A stretch of DNA of 64,000 nt, taken from the NCBI GenBank assembly GCA_022559845.1, contig CM040117.1, forward strand, positions 76,793,731 to 76,857,730. Direction: 5' to 3'. Shown here piece after piece: positions 1 through 12,396 of the stretch; within the stretch, counting starts at the first letter, position 1; each line of letters opens with the position of its first letter. Origin of the DNA: Amorphophallus konjac (lineage: Eukaryota > Streptophyta > Magnoliopsida > Alismatales > Araceae). Below the pieces are notes generated by a model. That model saw nothing but the letters and a program-made list of their open reading frames with translations, did not search any database and was not told the origin of the DNA. The translations under genes were made by a program, and so were the position numbers.

Positions 1-676
1 AGGGTTAAATGGTCATCAACCGACCGTTTGCAACAATGAACGGCCATTAACACGACCGTTTAAGGTAGACTTTGCACGACTTTGGAAATTAGATTATATC
101 TCCCAAACGGTGCAGAATTAGCAAAAGTGGTAGAAGACAAAATTATAGATAACTCAAAAATGAACAACTTTTATGAAGAAAGTAAGATGAGAAAATGATT
201 GGAAGAGAGAGAAAGTGAGGATAGAACAGAGAGAGAAAATATCGGGACATAGGTGAACAGTGCAGTCTGCCGAAAAAATGTAAATAACTTGAAATTGGTG
301 TAGAACTGGCCAATGACGTAGAAAAAGGAATTGTAGGGATTTAAAAGATGAACAACTTTGGTGAAGGACATATTTTGAAAAGAGGAAAGGAAGGGGGTGA
401 AAAAGGACAATTTTCAAGACTACGCAACGAAAGGGGGCTGAATGCTTGAGGGAAGCCGGCCTAAATGGGCCGTAATGTGACTTTGAAGGCCGGAAGGTGA
501 CAAGATAGGCTCCAGGGCTCTATGAAATAATGATCTCCAAGGTTCAAAAGGAATGGAATAATGAAATGGGCTCGAAATCCATCCAAGAAAGGCTCCAAAA
601 TAATTGGTAATTCGGGGCATCAAAATGATGAATAAAAGAAATGACTCAACTTGCAGGCTAAAAATGGGTGTCAACA
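1..676 (-). mobile_element. 3' LTR (type a) of element A, cut by the window edge
   Basis: It aligns without net gaps to 14339-15014, the end of the 5' LTR, with about ten differences that are mostly transitions. The right end reads GTGTCAACA, which is TGTTGACAC at the LTR start on the minus strand. The PPT lies immediately outside it, which identifies this copy as the 3' LTR. Confidence 0.9.
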
Positions 677-689
677 GATGCCCCTCCTT
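677..689 (-). other. Polypurine tract of element A
   Basis: On the minus strand it reads AAGGAGGGGCATC and abuts TGTTGACACC, as expected for the primer of plus-strand DNA synthesis. The same motif occurs next to the other type a/b related LTRs, at 9830-9842, 18099-18111 and 18301-18313. Confidence 0.85.
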
Positions 690-3600
690 GATGTCTGCTT
701 TGCAAGGGAGCAAGCGAAAGTGACGCGGAGGTGAAATGGAAAGGAGATGGAGCGAAAGTGACAGCGACGTGAAATGGAGATGAAGCGGAGATGAAGCGGA
801 GAGAACTGATAAGCGGGCATCAAGGCAAAAGACACCCGTTTTAAACAACAAGCGACAGGAATTCTCCCGAAATCACCGAACCAACCACCAGGATTGGATG
901 ACAAGAATGAGACATGTCTGGAGAATTAAACTAATAGGAAAAAAAAGGAAGCACGACCATGCTCATCGGGGACACAATCCACAGACAATCAGGGGGTCGG
1001 AAAGGAGCATAACGTAAAAAGCAAGAGAAATATAACTGAGATAAAATCCAGACAGGAATCACACTGGCCAACCAGACCAAGCGAAAAGATCAGAGAAATC
1101 GTTCAAATTCAGAGTGGAATAAAGATCTCTTATCCAAGAGACATGAAGTGCAACTAACCATTATTGAGGAGAAACCTTGAATGGATCACGAGACGTTAAT
1201 GCTCAAAATATGACATGATGCATGCTGGGCTAAAATAAAGAAATCATCAAAACGAATGCAAAGAAATCATAAAATAGAAAGTATTCGAGAATAGTATTGC
1301 TAGATTGGAACGATCAGGGTCAAGACACTATCCGCAACCACGGCGTGCGTGATAGAACCATCATTCCCTAATTTTCCCAACCTAACGGCCTATCCGATGA
1401 TTAAACATGTGCACCTAGATCATCATCGTTTTTGTTAGAGGGGAACGTCAGATCCTGGAACACATGAATGACCAGCCGGTTCTCGAGATAATATAACAAT
1501 ATAGATACCATATAGTAATGCAACAATGAATAGGGATAGAAGGCCATACCTGACTTACCTGTGCAGGCGAAATGGCATTTTTTTTATTTTTATTTTCTGA
1601 TTTTTTTTTCATTTTTTTATATATAAGACAAATATGATAAACAAACAAGTGTAAACATAGACAAAACAACATAACTATCAACTGAACGACAAACAACACG
1701 ACATAACATAATGGTCAAATGAAATGGGAGACAATGCAACATAACATAACAAAGGCACACGAGCACATATGCAATGGCATGAACGAACAACATGCATGCA
1801 TGAACACGGTGTGACAAGACAACAACGCGGTGGGACAACACACGGTTGGGAAAAGAACATGGGACATAAAGGGGTGACTAACAACATGTGCAAGACAACT
1901 AACAACACTCGGTGAGAGATAAAACAACATGTGTGGGATAACACGGTGGGACATAAATATGTGACAAGGACACGGCGGGACAAAAGACATAAATAAATAC
2001 GCCCTTCAATCAAAACCCAAGATCAGAATGAAGCAGAACCGCCAAGTTCATAATCGTGAGGCAAAGCCCTCTCATAAAGATATGATCATTGCAAACAAAA
2101 ACTGAGAAGGACATGAGCTTCAGAACAGATCGAGAGAGTGGACCGAAGAAGGAAAGAACATATCAAAGATGTGGACAGGAGGCAGAGCACAAAGATATAG
2201 CAAGGAACGCCTGAGTACTTGCAACCTGTACACTTAACAAACAGATTATGCATCTATCCTTAAAATGCAAATGTATGAAAAAGACACATTTTTTTGGATT
2301 TTTTGGATTTTTTTTTGGATTTTTTTAGCTTTTCAACAGTATTTCATTTTTTAGATTTTTTGAAATATTTGATTTTTTTAGGTTTTTTAAATATTTGATT
2401 TTTTTTAAGTTTTGAAGTATTTGATTTTTTTAGATTTTTGACAATATTTGATTTTTTTTATTTTTTTGAAGTATTTGATTATTTTTTTTAGACTTTTGGT
2501 AATATTTGATTTTTTTTGGATTTTGACATAGCAATCCGCAGCACCTAAAGACGGGCTCAAACTACTGCACAGGGATCGTCGTTCCTACCCCTTTCATTAA
2601 AGGCTTCCCTTAAGCAGTGCGTGCATGTGAGGGTGGCTTACCACAACCAACCGCTTCTAAAGAACGGTGCCCCTACTAAGGCCATACCCGGGATACAACC
2701 CAGCCTAAAAGGGAGAAGCAGAAGACAAATTGGAGACAAGCTTCGTCTAGGATGGGAGATATCAGGGCTCGAATTCCTTCTAGGGCACTACCCCTCAAAG
2801 AGATAACCTGTTGCGCCGGGGCTTTGTGTCTTTAATTTTGAGACCCATATTTATCAAGCACGTATGCGACCGGGCTCATGACGTCCCGTGGGGAACTGTA
2901 CTGCCACTCTTGCCATGCCTTTGATTCATAATTTTGCTATATTGATTCATCATTGATTTTGAGAGCCCTTATTGGCCAGATATTGCATGAAAGCTTTTTT
3001 TTTTTGAAGAGGGTCAAGACTGCCCCTATTTGAGACCTCTCTCGTATTGGGGAGCGGCCAAGTTGGTCATCTTATCCATCAATCTCTTGCCCCTGCACTT
3101 GGCCGAGCAAAGAAGAGAAAAGACATTCGTACATATCCAAAGTATGGCCAAAGCAGCAACGGTGTGCCTAAGAGGAATCGGCTATGGCTTGCCGTGAAGT
3201 TTGTGAAAAATCCATGCCTAAAGGTCACCCTCAACAATCGGGGAAAAAACTAGACTCCCAGCGCGGAGCTATCACCAGCCTAAGGATGCTGCAGAAGATA
3301 ACCTTTTTTATTTGACACAAAGACTCTTAAAGCCACTCAATCAGGTTAAGGAATTAACATTATAACCATGTGCAAAAATAATAGAAATAATGGAAATGAA
3401 AGCATGTTTCTTTGCACAAAATAAAGATACCTTTGCAAATCCATGGCGTGGAAACCGGCATCCTTAAGCGATCTCGATCTTCAAGCTTTAAGGAGCGCGA
3501 GTAGCTTTGTATCCCTTGCTTGCCAGGATAAAGGATGAAAGGAGAGCAAATGATTGGATTCCTCGACACAGAGGAGTGGCAGACATCATACTGGACGAAG

Positions 3601-3704
3601 AAGGGATAAAAAGGAAGAGAGACGAGGGCTAGAACTCCCTCGTTAAGGCATTGAGGCCCTGATAACAAGGAACCCGATACAGAATAAACATGGATTAACT
3701 GAGA
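690..3704 (-). other. Non-coding interior of A, gag to PPT
   Basis: No credible gene is seen on either strand; the short frames here lack domain-like composition. About 1130-1450 is recognisably related to 45290-45600 in element B: both hold GCATGCTGGG, a shared CCTAACGGCCTATCCG block and a TTTTTGTT..GGGGAAC block. This part of the Ogre interior is therefore older than the split between A and B. 1680-1990 is rich in ACA and CACGGTGGGACA-like words. In an autonomous relative, pol would lie between the gag end and this region. Confidence 0.6.
2287..2530. repeat. T-rich degenerate tandem repeat
   Basis: Runs of T6-T9 are separated by short words such as GGA and ATATTTGA, giving an irregular repeat of roughly 20-40 bp. 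It is low-complexity DNA with no coding potential. Confidence 0.8.
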
Positions 3705-6700
3705 TCAAGGTGGGCTAAAGCCTCGAAAACAACAAGAAAAAGGGTGAGAACCCCGAAAGGGTGGAGAGGAGTAAGTAGAAAGAGGAGAATAAGAATCATC
3801 CGACATGTTCAGAGAGGGAGAGTAACGATCACCCGCCAGAGGCGGGGAAGAAGAAGCATAAACACCCGACAAGGTCGGGAAAGAGAAGTGATAGACACCC
3901 GACAAGGTCGGGGAAGAATCGGAAGTAGCACCCAGAAGTCCCGGGGAAGAATCGGATGATGTCCCGAGATCGGGATGAAGGGATGGCATAGGCTGGGGCC
4001 TAAAATCATGGGAAAATGGAGAATCCGGAGGTTCCGGATGAGGGGAGAAAGAAGAATGGGGGTTTGCGGACCCGAAAAGAGAAGAGAAAATTATGGAAAC
4101 TGGATTAGAGGAAGGGAGGTACACCACCCAAGGGTGGGAGCTGAGTAGAAGAAATGATGAATGGAAGAAAGGAGAAGAAGAAGTAGTGTCCCCTTGAGTG
4201 CACAACATGCGGCCTTTGTACTTGTGTCGCCGCCTCTTCTTGGTAGAAATCTCCTTGAAATGAATCCGTCTAACACGTACTCGGGCCTTCGGGCTTCTTA
4301 ATCTACAATTTTTTCTCAAATAGCGGGCCCATCTGGCAGATGACCTAGCCCGACTGTGAATATGTAGCTTCATCGGGGCGGTTTCCCCTAGACTTACGGT
4401 GCTAACATGCTGTGGACATTCTTGAGCAACTGACTCCTCAGGATGATGAGTATCATGGAACCATGGAGTCTTATCTCTTGGCACTAGAACATGGAGATTC
4501 GGCAACTCTACTCGGCAACTGGGCACGAAGCATAACTCCCTTACCAGAAAAGAAGGACAGAACTGAGGGGGAGTAATGTGCGGCGTTGACGTGGCCGACA
4601 TACCAATAAATCGAGGGAGATTGCATAGCAGATGCAGAATGTCCTTAGAGAATGTAGAAAACACGGCCAACTGCCCCTTGCATATAGAATTTATCAGGCT
4701 CTTGGCGGCCGCATGAGTGAGCACCATCTGGGTAGAGAACCCCTCTTGGCCAGTGAACTGAATAGCCATGGAGCGAGGAGAAATAACAACATCGATAGTG
4801 AATCCTCCGGTGAGCAGTGAGATTGCCACCGGACTTGCTTGTGAAGAAACTGGCACTAGTGCAAGGGAACTCTTCTTTGCAAACATTTCTAAAAATGCAG
4901 GCTCTTTATCCCCAAAATAACCAGGGACTAGGACCCGGATTGGCATGCGGCAAATGACATCTTGAATCTTGAAAAGCATAATCGAAACCTGGCTCGACTC
5001 ATTATCTCCCTGGGGACCAGACCTAAGGGGCACCAAAGATAACGCACACCCGCTCCGTGGGGTGGAAGGGGATGGAGAAGTGGAGGTAATAGGCTTGGAA
5101 GGTGTGGGTAAAGGCTCGGAAGGCGTAAGTTGGGGTAAAAGCAAAGGTGGAGGCGTAGGAGGGGGTAAAGGCGAAGGTGGAGGTGAAGGTATAGCTTGCT
5201 CAGGCTCGGGCAACAATGGCGAAGGGGATGGCAAAAGCGGTGGAGATGGTGGAAGTGATGGAATAGGGGTCGCTAGGAGAGGAGGTAGTGAGGGCGGTGG
5301 TGATGGCTGTAAGGGTAGTGGAGATGATGGAGAGGGCGATGCGGTCAATGGAGGTAGTGGAGGTGGTGGAAATGGAGAGGGTAAGGAAGGAGATAAAGGG
5401 GAAATGGAAGGTTGTGGGACCCAACGTCGGCGTATTGATACGACATGCCGAGCGGTGTTGGGGGTAGGAGTAGTGGTGGTGGAAGTGGAGGCCCCAGCCT
5501 GAGGAAGAGATTGGGTAGGCATAGGTTGCGGAGATGGGGTAGGAGATGGCGAAGGTGATGAGGTAGGTGGAGATGGAGGTGGTAACGGGGTAGGCGATGG
5601 CATAGGCAGGGAAGTGGATAAGGGGGTAGATAACGGAGCGGGCGCTATGGTAAACGCAAAATCACAGGGGTGCCCCTGGCCTTGAGAAGGAGACGGCTGC
5701 TTAGGCGACGCTCCCTGTTGTTGCTGCTTACTGCGGAGATATAGAATGACCTCATGAATAGCAGTCCAATCAATCCTCTTCTTCGCTTCTAGATCATAAA
5801 GATAATCTTGGAACTCAGGGAAATCCTCAACTAAATGCCCCTGCTGGCGGTGAAATTCACAGAACTGAAGTATATTCCTAACCGCTGGTCGACAAGGCAC
5901 AACCGGAAGGAGCGACAACGCGTGAGTGGCCATTAAAGCCTCGAAAATGTCGGTAAAACACTCTGGTAATGGAGAGCGAGGAGGAGCCTGCTTCGGGCTA
6001 GTGGGATGCCGAGGGATATGGGAAGGTGATAGAGAAGGTTGCGGGGATGGAGGTGGAGGTTGCGTAGGCAATGGTGCATGGCTAAGGGAAGGATTTGGTG
6101 AAGGCATATGCGGAGCAGGATGAGGGGGTATATAGATGGCATCCACCTGCTCGGGGTGTGGTGTTTCCTTGAACGGAGGTGTGGGTTCATGTGGGTATGA
6201 AGAGGCAAAGGGCTGACTCGTGGAGGGTTGATATGTGGAGGTATATGGATATGTAGAGGTATATGGGTGTGGGGGAGCAGAAGGCTGACTCATGAAAGGA
6301 TATGTGGTGGAGGGCTGACTCATAGAAGAATATGTGGGAGATGATGGATAGGAGGCGTATGTGGGCATTGAAGGTGAAGGGGACTCTGGGTCAAGGGAAC
6401 CTAAAAGTTGTTGGTGGATGAAGCGGGCTCGGCTATAAAGCTGTTGCCAGGAGGTGATGTCATTGAAGGCTAAGATAAAGCGGTACTCGGGCGTTGCATT
6501 AGAAATGATCATTTTGATATGCTCTCCCTCTGGAATATGCCCCGGGACTTGAGCAGCTAGGCGACGCCAGCGGTCGGCAAAGGTAGAGAACTCCTCGTCA
6601 GGCTTCATCTTCTCATGGGCCAGATCAACTATAGAATACTTGGGCCCAACCTGGTCTTGATACTGCTGAACAAATTTCTATTTAACGGCTTGAAAATTTA

Positions 6701-7469
6701 GCACTTGGTCTTGCGGCAATGTAAAGAACCAATCCCGAGCCGAGCCCTCTAGAGATAGACCAAACAAATAAGCCATCAAGCGTTGGTCATGTCGGAATTG
6801 GGCCGACTCACAAAGAAACTCCTTCAAGTGCACATAAGGGTCACCGGCTCCACCATAGCAGCGATAAGTAGGAATTTTTGAACGTGGTGGAAGTTGAAGA
6901 CCTTGGAATGAGAATGGGACACTCAAAGAAGTTTGGGGATCAATTCGGTGCTGAAGTTCATCAAGCCTGCGCTGAGTTTGAGTAATCATCTCCTCGATGG
7001 GGAGAGACTGAGAAGGATGCAAGCTAGCCTGAGCAAGAGAGTGTGAATTTGGACCAGAATTATGGTATTGGGCTGGATAAAGGGATCTGGATTGAGAAGA
7101 GGGGAAGCTCATTCCAGGAGTGGCATGATACATGGGCCTAGAAAAATCATGAACATGAGAATAAGGACCGATTGGGCCAGCAGCAACATGGGGCCCATTA
7201 AGAGAATAAGAGGGCCCGTTAAAGGAAGGGGCCCCACTAAGAGTAGAAGAGGGAGGCCCGTTATCAGAATAAGGCCCATTAAGATTAGCAATGAACTTTT
7301 GGGCTTGGACTGGGGCCGTTTGGCATGCGACAAATGATAAGTGGGTCACATTTTCTTGCGGGTCGGAAGGGCCACGAGGAGATGGGCCCGCGTGGGAAGA
7401 GGAATCTACATGGGAATAAGAAGATGGGGAAGAAGAAGGGTAATATACAGGAGAAAAATGGCGCTCCAT
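3705..7469 (-). pseudogene. gag: Gag frame of element A with orphan C-terminal region, one internal stop
   Basis: This is one frame of 1,255 codons broken only by a TAG at 6678-6680; the copy at 10314-11567 has CAG at the equivalent codon. Residues 1-195 are rich in Ser, Pro, Gly and Asn. Residues about 199-360 are a retrotransposon Gag core (YGGAGDPYVHLKEF, then an aromatic/Trp stretch and a KPDEEF motif), which would assemble the particle in the cytoplasm. Near residue 540 lies a zinc-knuckle remnant, C-x2-H-x4-G-H-x4, whose last Cys is Phe. Long Pro/Ser/Thr tracts follow to about residue 820. Residues about 824-1093 (about 5000-4190) are a non-repetitive region I do not recognise, ending in an Arg/Lys-rich patch that could bind nucleic acid. 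No protease Asp-Ser/Thr-Gly motif is visible. The start is the first Met after the leader and is conserved in both copies. Confidence 0.75.
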
Positions 7470-8074
7470 GAGGGAAAATGGAGACTTTATACAGGAAAAT
7501 CAGGGAAATACAATGAGGGAAGTAAGAGCTCAAAGGAGGGGGACTGACTCAATAATGCAAAGAAAAAGAAAAGAAAAAGAAAAAGAAACCTAGGACAATG
7601 AGACTAGACAAATGGACATACAAAATGGACTACCCTAAATGGGCCTAACAATAAAACCTATATGGATGATGGGGGATGCAACACAAAATAACACAAGTGG
7701 GCTTGGACAAGCCCTACACAACACAAACAATATGAAGGATTTCACCCAAGTCAAACAAATTAATATGATGGGAAGTATTTTATTGTCAAAGTTTTGAGTG
7801 GGCCTTTAAATATTTTTAAATTAAGATTAATTCCCTCAAGATAGGTATCCTACAGAGAATAAGGTCCAAACTTTAGGTTGACTAGGGTTAACTCCTTCAC
7901 AACGTATGTAAATGCAAGCCTATGGGGTGGAAAGGTACAACCAGCCCGGCGTCCGTGTGGGAATCCACGGCTCGCGGGGACTTATGGAGGTCCCGGATAA
8001 GATCACCTAGTCGAGCCCAAGGAATATGGGAGCGAGTCGCAGCAAAGCATGAGACAAGTGATGGGCACTAGATG
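7470..8074 (-). other. 5' leader between PBS and gag, element A (copy 1)
   Basis: No gene is seen. It holds an A/G-rich tract near 7555-7590. The part near the PBS (about 7850-8030) is matched by the leader of B (about 61790-61960) in order and wording, including GGTTGACTA, GGTACAAC and GGGGACTTA.GGAGGTC. The second leader of A at 11568-12371 is nearly identical but has about 220 bp more near the PBS. Conservation in a leader suggests packaging or RNA structure; that is inference. Confidence 0.6.
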
Positions 8075-8091
8075 TCCCACCGTGATCGCCA
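8075..8091 (-). other. Primer binding site, tRNA-Arg-like (middle LTR)
   Basis: The plus strand reads TCCCACCGTGATCGCCA, a plausible tRNA 3' end including CCA; the minus-strand site is TGGCGATCACGGTGGGA. The identical 17-mer occurs at 12372-12388 and 62564-62580. I believe it matches tRNA-Arg, the primer known for Ogre elements, but could not check a tRNA set. Confidence 0.8.
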
Positions 8092-8954
8092 CAAAAGGGG
8101 TGTAGATATATATTTCTCCCCCCTCTCTCCCTTTCACTACGGGTCAAAGTGCGTCAAGTGCATGAGACAAGTGAGAGAAAGAAGAGAAGATAGGGAATGA
8201 AGCAAAGTACCGTGATCGCCACCAAGATGCCGTACGCGATAGGCACACCGTACCTTGGAAAATGGGGAAACACTCGCCTTAGTGCAGCGTTGAGGAATGA
8301 ACGGCTCCCTTAGGACCGCCTTATGTTGAGCGGTCTTACGATAGACCGCCCCAGGACACTGCGAGGGACGCGGGAGGAACTGCTGCAGTGAGATGGACGG
8401 CGCTAGAGGGACCACGTTCCAGGGAAGAACGGTCGTTGATGCACCGCGCGTACCGTTGAACGGCCAGAGGATAGCCGCTCAGTACCTTCACTCAGCAAGT
8501 TGAGAAGGGCTCGACCTCCACCCTCTCCGGCCGGCCAGAGGGGATGGGCCTCGTGCTGATTAAGTGCTGACCTGCGAAACAACGTAGAGACACAGAAGAG
8601 ACACCTAGATTAGACCTAAATAATGTAGTATGCATTCAAACGAGAAGAATTAAGCATAAACAAATGAAAAGGGGAATACCTGGGGGGTTTTAAACCCCTA
8701 GGGTGACAAAAAATGGGATGGTTGTGTGCATGATAATGAGAAGGAGGGGGTACGCGGGTGAGAAACAATGCATGCAATGAAGGAAAACGACAAAGCTACT
8801 GAACGAAAGACTACGAAGACTGGACTACTCCCTTGACCGGAGGCTCGTGAGGACGTGGAGAGCCTCCCTCCTTGGTGCTAGGTCGCTCAAAAATACGGCA
8901 GGGCTTCGCCGTCGACCAAAATCTCCCCCCCTTTTGACGTCCGGCCACTAGGGT

Positions 8955-8963
8955 CTATTTATA
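8955..8963 (-). promoter_or_regulatory. TATA box of type b LTR
   Basis: TATAAATAG on the minus strand in a GC-richer context. The same motif in the same surroundings is found in the E LTR at 19182-19190, supporting a promoter role. Confidence 0.65.
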
Positions 8964-9582
8964 GAGCCTCGAAGGCCAGCCTCGAAATCAGGGTTTAGAG
9001 ACTTTTTCAGGTTGAACTCACAAAAGATAATTCGTAGATAATATCATAATCTTCCATCCAAACGAAACGGCATCAAAAATGGTTGATTATCCGCGGAGAA
9101 ATCATCAAAATAAGTTGGGGATAAAACCATGGAATAAAAGGGATAAAATCAGTTGAAAATCGATAGCCGACGTATTGTACGGTCTTACGATAGGCCGCTC
9201 AATGGATGGGCGGTCTTATTCGGACCGTCTATCCTGTCGGTGGAAACTCGAATAATCAGAAAATTATCCCAACTATCTCTCGACCTAGCCGAAATGTTCG
9301 CCGTTGGACTCTGAACATATGAACGGTTGTATTGAGACCGTTTTAGTTTAGGGCGGCACAAACACGACCGTTTAACTATGTCGGTGATAATTCGAATCAT
9401 TTGGATAATTCTCTGAGAAAATGGGCGCGCGTAGGACTCTGAGATATAGGCGGTTAGAATAGGCCCGTCCATGAGATTGAACGGTCCTAATAACACTGCA
9501 CAAAAGCCTGTCGGTGAATATTCAGAAAATCCTCAGAAATTAGCCAAAATATATGAACGGCCCATCTTCAACCGCCCATTTG

Positions 9583-9609
9583 ATGAACGGCTGATGTGAA
9601 GCCGTTCAT
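9583..9609. other. Perfect 10-bp inverted repeat in type b LTR
   Basis: ATGAACGGCT, a 7-base spacer, then AGCCGTTCAT. It is the longest of a dispersed family of hairpins in this LTR; another is at 8330-8349 (GCGGTCT, spacer, AGACCGC). Confidence 0.8.
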
Positions 9610-9829
9610 GCCCTTAGGCACTTGATTCTTGTAAAATATGTTCAATTGACCGAAGCCAAGTCCCATGAAGCCCCGAATCACCACGAATTGCACCAAGGAG
9701 GGAGACGACCCATAAAACGAGCCCGAGTCATGCCACAAAATGGCCCAGTGAATGATGAACAACTCGAGGCATCAACTAATGGGAGTAAGAGAAGCGGCTC
9801 GAATTATCGGTATAAAACGGGTGTCAACA

Positions 9830-9842
9830 GATGCCCCTCCTT
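9830..9842 (-). other. Polypurine tract next to type b LTR
   Basis: AAGGAGGGGCATC on the minus strand, directly followed by the LTR start TGTTGACACC. Confidence 0.85.
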
Positions 9843-10313
9843 AACGCCCTCTTTGCAGGGGAGCGAGCGGAGGTGAAGCGGAGGTGATATGTAACATGGA
9901 GGTGGAGCGAAAATGCAGCGGAGTGGACCGAAAAAGTGGGCGTTAAGGTAAAATGACACCCGTTTCTACCAACAAGCGGTGAGAATCTTTCGGAAAATCC
10001 TGGACCGGACGTTAGGAGTAATTGACCAAAAGGCGACGCCAATCTGGAGGGACTAAACTAAACGAAATCAACCGACAAGACCAACTTGATGGGGGACACA
10101 ATCCCGCGGTCCAATGAGGGGGCCACAAAAGAGAAAGATGCTAAAGCTCCAGACGGGGATCTTTTAGTCAACCGACCCCAACGAACCGACCAAAGAAAAC
10201 CTTCGAATTTGGAATGGAATTAGTTCACCTTACTCGAGCATTGGGACATACAGCTGACCATCAATTGACGGGACATTTCTTAAGCAGACTATGGGGCGTG
10301 AAAGCTCAAAAGC
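9843..10313 (-). other. 3'-terminal interior of the type b element
   Basis: Non-coding. 9843-10130 is the reverse-complement relative of 17812-18098 in element E and a diverged relative of 690-1020. At 10313/10314 it is joined abruptly to the middle of gag, next to a short direct repeat (CTCAAAAG twice), which marks a deletion junction. Confidence 0.7.
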
Positions 10314-11567
10314 TCAAAAGGGTTGATATGTGGAGGTATATGGATATGTGGAGGTATATGGGTGTGGGGGAGCGGAAGGCTGACTCATGAAAGGATATGT
10401 GGTGGAAGGCTGACTCATAGAAGAATATGTGGGAGATGATGGATAGGAGGCGTATGTGGGCATTGAAGGTGAAGGGGACTCTGGGTCAAGGGAACCTAAA
10501 AGTTGTTGGTGGATGAAGCGGGCTCGGCTATAAAGCTGTTGCCAGGAGGTGATGTCATTGAAGGCTAAGATAAAGCGGTACTCGGGCGTTGCATTAGAAA
10601 TGATCATTTTGATATGCTCTCCCTCCGGAATATGCCCCGGGACTTGAGCAGCTAGGCGACGCCAGTGGTCGGCGAAGGTAGAGAACTCCTCGTCAGGCTT
10701 CATCTTCTCATGGGCCAGATCAACTATAGAATACTTGGGCCCAACCTGGTCTTGATACGGCTGAACAAATTTCTGTTGAACGGCTTGAAAATTCAGCACT
10801 TGGTCTTGCGGCAATGTAAAGAACCAATCCCGAGCCGAGCCCTCTAGAGATAGACCAAACAAATAAGCCATCAAGCGTTGGTCATGTCGGAATTGGGCCG
10901 ACTCACAAAGAAACTCCTTCAAGTGCACATAAGGGTCACCGGCTCCACCATAGCAGCGATAAGTAGGAATTTTTGAACGCGGTGGAAGTTGAAGACCTTG
11001 GAATGCGAATGGGACACTCAAAGAAGTTTGGGGATCAATTCGGTGCTGAAGTTCATCAAGCCTGCGCTGAGTTTGAGCAATCATCTCCTCGATGGGGAGA
11101 GACTAAGAAGGATGCAAGCTAGCCTGAGCAAGAGAGTGTGAATTTGGACCAGAATTATGGTATTGGGCTGGATAAAGGGATCCGGATTGAGAAGAGGGGA
11201 AGCCCATTCCAGGAGTGGCATGATACATGGGCCTAGAAAAATCATGAACATGAGAATAAGGACCGATTGGGCCAGCAGCAACATGGGGCCCATTAAGAGA
11301 ATAAGAGGGCCCGTTAAAGGAAGGGGCCCCACTAAGAGTAGAAGAGGGAGGACCGTTATCAGAATAAGGCCCATTAAGATTAGCAATGAACTTTTGGGCC
11401 TGGACTGGGGCCATTTGGCATGCGACAAATGATAAGTGGGTCACATGATTTGCTTGCGGGTCGGAAGGGCCACGAGGAGATGGGCTCGCGTGGGAAGAGG
11501 AATCTACACGGGAATAAGAAGATGGGGAAGAAGAAGGGTAATATACAGGAGAAAAACGGCGCTCCAT
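10314..11567 (-). pseudogene. gag: Truncated gag copy of element A
   Basis: It is nearly identical to 6230-7469. The start Met, the Ser/Pro/Gly-rich N-terminus and the Gag core are all present, but the frame stops after about 416 codons where it runs into the deletion junction. One internal TAG lies at 11103-11105, where the other copy has CAG; conversely this copy keeps the CAG that is TAG at 6678-6680. Each copy thus carries its own private nonsense codon, which means the two lay side by side, or evolved separately, for some time after duplication. No zinc knuckle or C-terminal region remains. Confidence 0.8.
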
Positions 11568-12371
11568 GAGGGCAAATGGAGACTTTATACAGGAAAATTA
11601 GGGAAATACAATGAGGGAAGTAAGAGCTCAAAGGAGGGGGACTGACTCAATAATGCAAAGAAAAAGAAAAGAAAAAGAAAAAGAAACCTAGGACAATGAG
11701 ACTAGACAAATGGACATACAAAATGGACTACCCTAAATGGGCCTAACAATAAAACCTATATAGATGATGGGGGATGCAACACAAAATAACACAAGTGGGC
11801 TTGGACAAGCCCTACACAACACAAACAATATGAAGGATTTCACCCAAGTCAAACAAGTTAATATGATGGGAAGTATTTTATTGTCAAAGTTTTGAGTGGG
11901 CCTTTAAATATTTTTAAATTAAGATTAATTCCCTCAAGATAGGTATCCTATAGAGAATAAGGTCCAAACTTTAGGTTGACTAGGGTTAACTCCTTCACAA
12001 CGTATGTAAATGCAAGCCTATGGGGTGGAAAGGTACAACCGGCCCGGCGTCCGTGTGGGAATCCACGGCTCGCGGGGACTTATGGAGGTCCTGGATAAGA
12101 TCACCTAGTCGAGCCCAAGGAATATGGGAGCGAGAGGATCACTTACCGAGAGGGAATGCAACTACAATATTGCAATATGCATGACCCTATGTGCACTGGA
12201 GTGCATGCAATTTCTAGCCTAAATCTAACAAATCAAGATATAATGAACATATGTGAACATAACAATATGGATGCAAACAAAGTGAACAATATGAGCATGA
12301 AATGCTATCTAAACATGGACATACACACCAAAATCGTAGTAAAGCATGAGACAAGTGATGGGCACTAGATG
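11568..12371 (-). other. 5' leader between PBS and gag, element A (copy 2)
   Basis: No gene is seen. It matches 7470-8074 closely, but has about 220 bp extra (about 12134-12340) near the PBS that are absent from the other copy. Confidence 0.65.
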
Positions 12372-12388
12372 TCCCACCGTGATCGCCA
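12372..12388 (-). other. Primer binding site, tRNA-Arg-like (5' LTR of A)
   Basis: Identical 17-mer to the sites at 8075-8091 and 62564-62580, eight bases from the end of the 5' LTR. Confidence 0.85.
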
Positions 12389-12396
12389 AAAAAGGG

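Larger units (their letters stand above)
8101..9829 (-). mobile_element. Type b LTR shared by two internal regions
   Basis: The ends are TG..CA: TGTAGATA on the left and GTGTCAACA on the right. It is unusual in having a PBS on its left and a PPT on its right, so it serves as 5' LTR for the left interior and as 3' LTR for the right one. It is related to the type a LTR only in patches (ACCGTGATCGCCACCAAG, GTACCTTGGAAAA, a TTTTAAACCCC-like word) and more closely to the LTR of E at 18112-20042, which lies in the other orientation. It contains many short hairpins of the ACGGTCT/AGACCGT kind. Confidence 0.85.

Noticed and set aside
154..851. Minus-strand frames in the left LTR, also at 14492-15015
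   Set aside because: They lie in LTR DNA, occur in both LTR copies simply because these are identical, and have no domain-like features.
4969..5502. Plus-strand Gly-rich frame of 177 codons
   Set aside because: It is the shadow of the Pro/Ser-rich part of the gag frame of A on the other strand.
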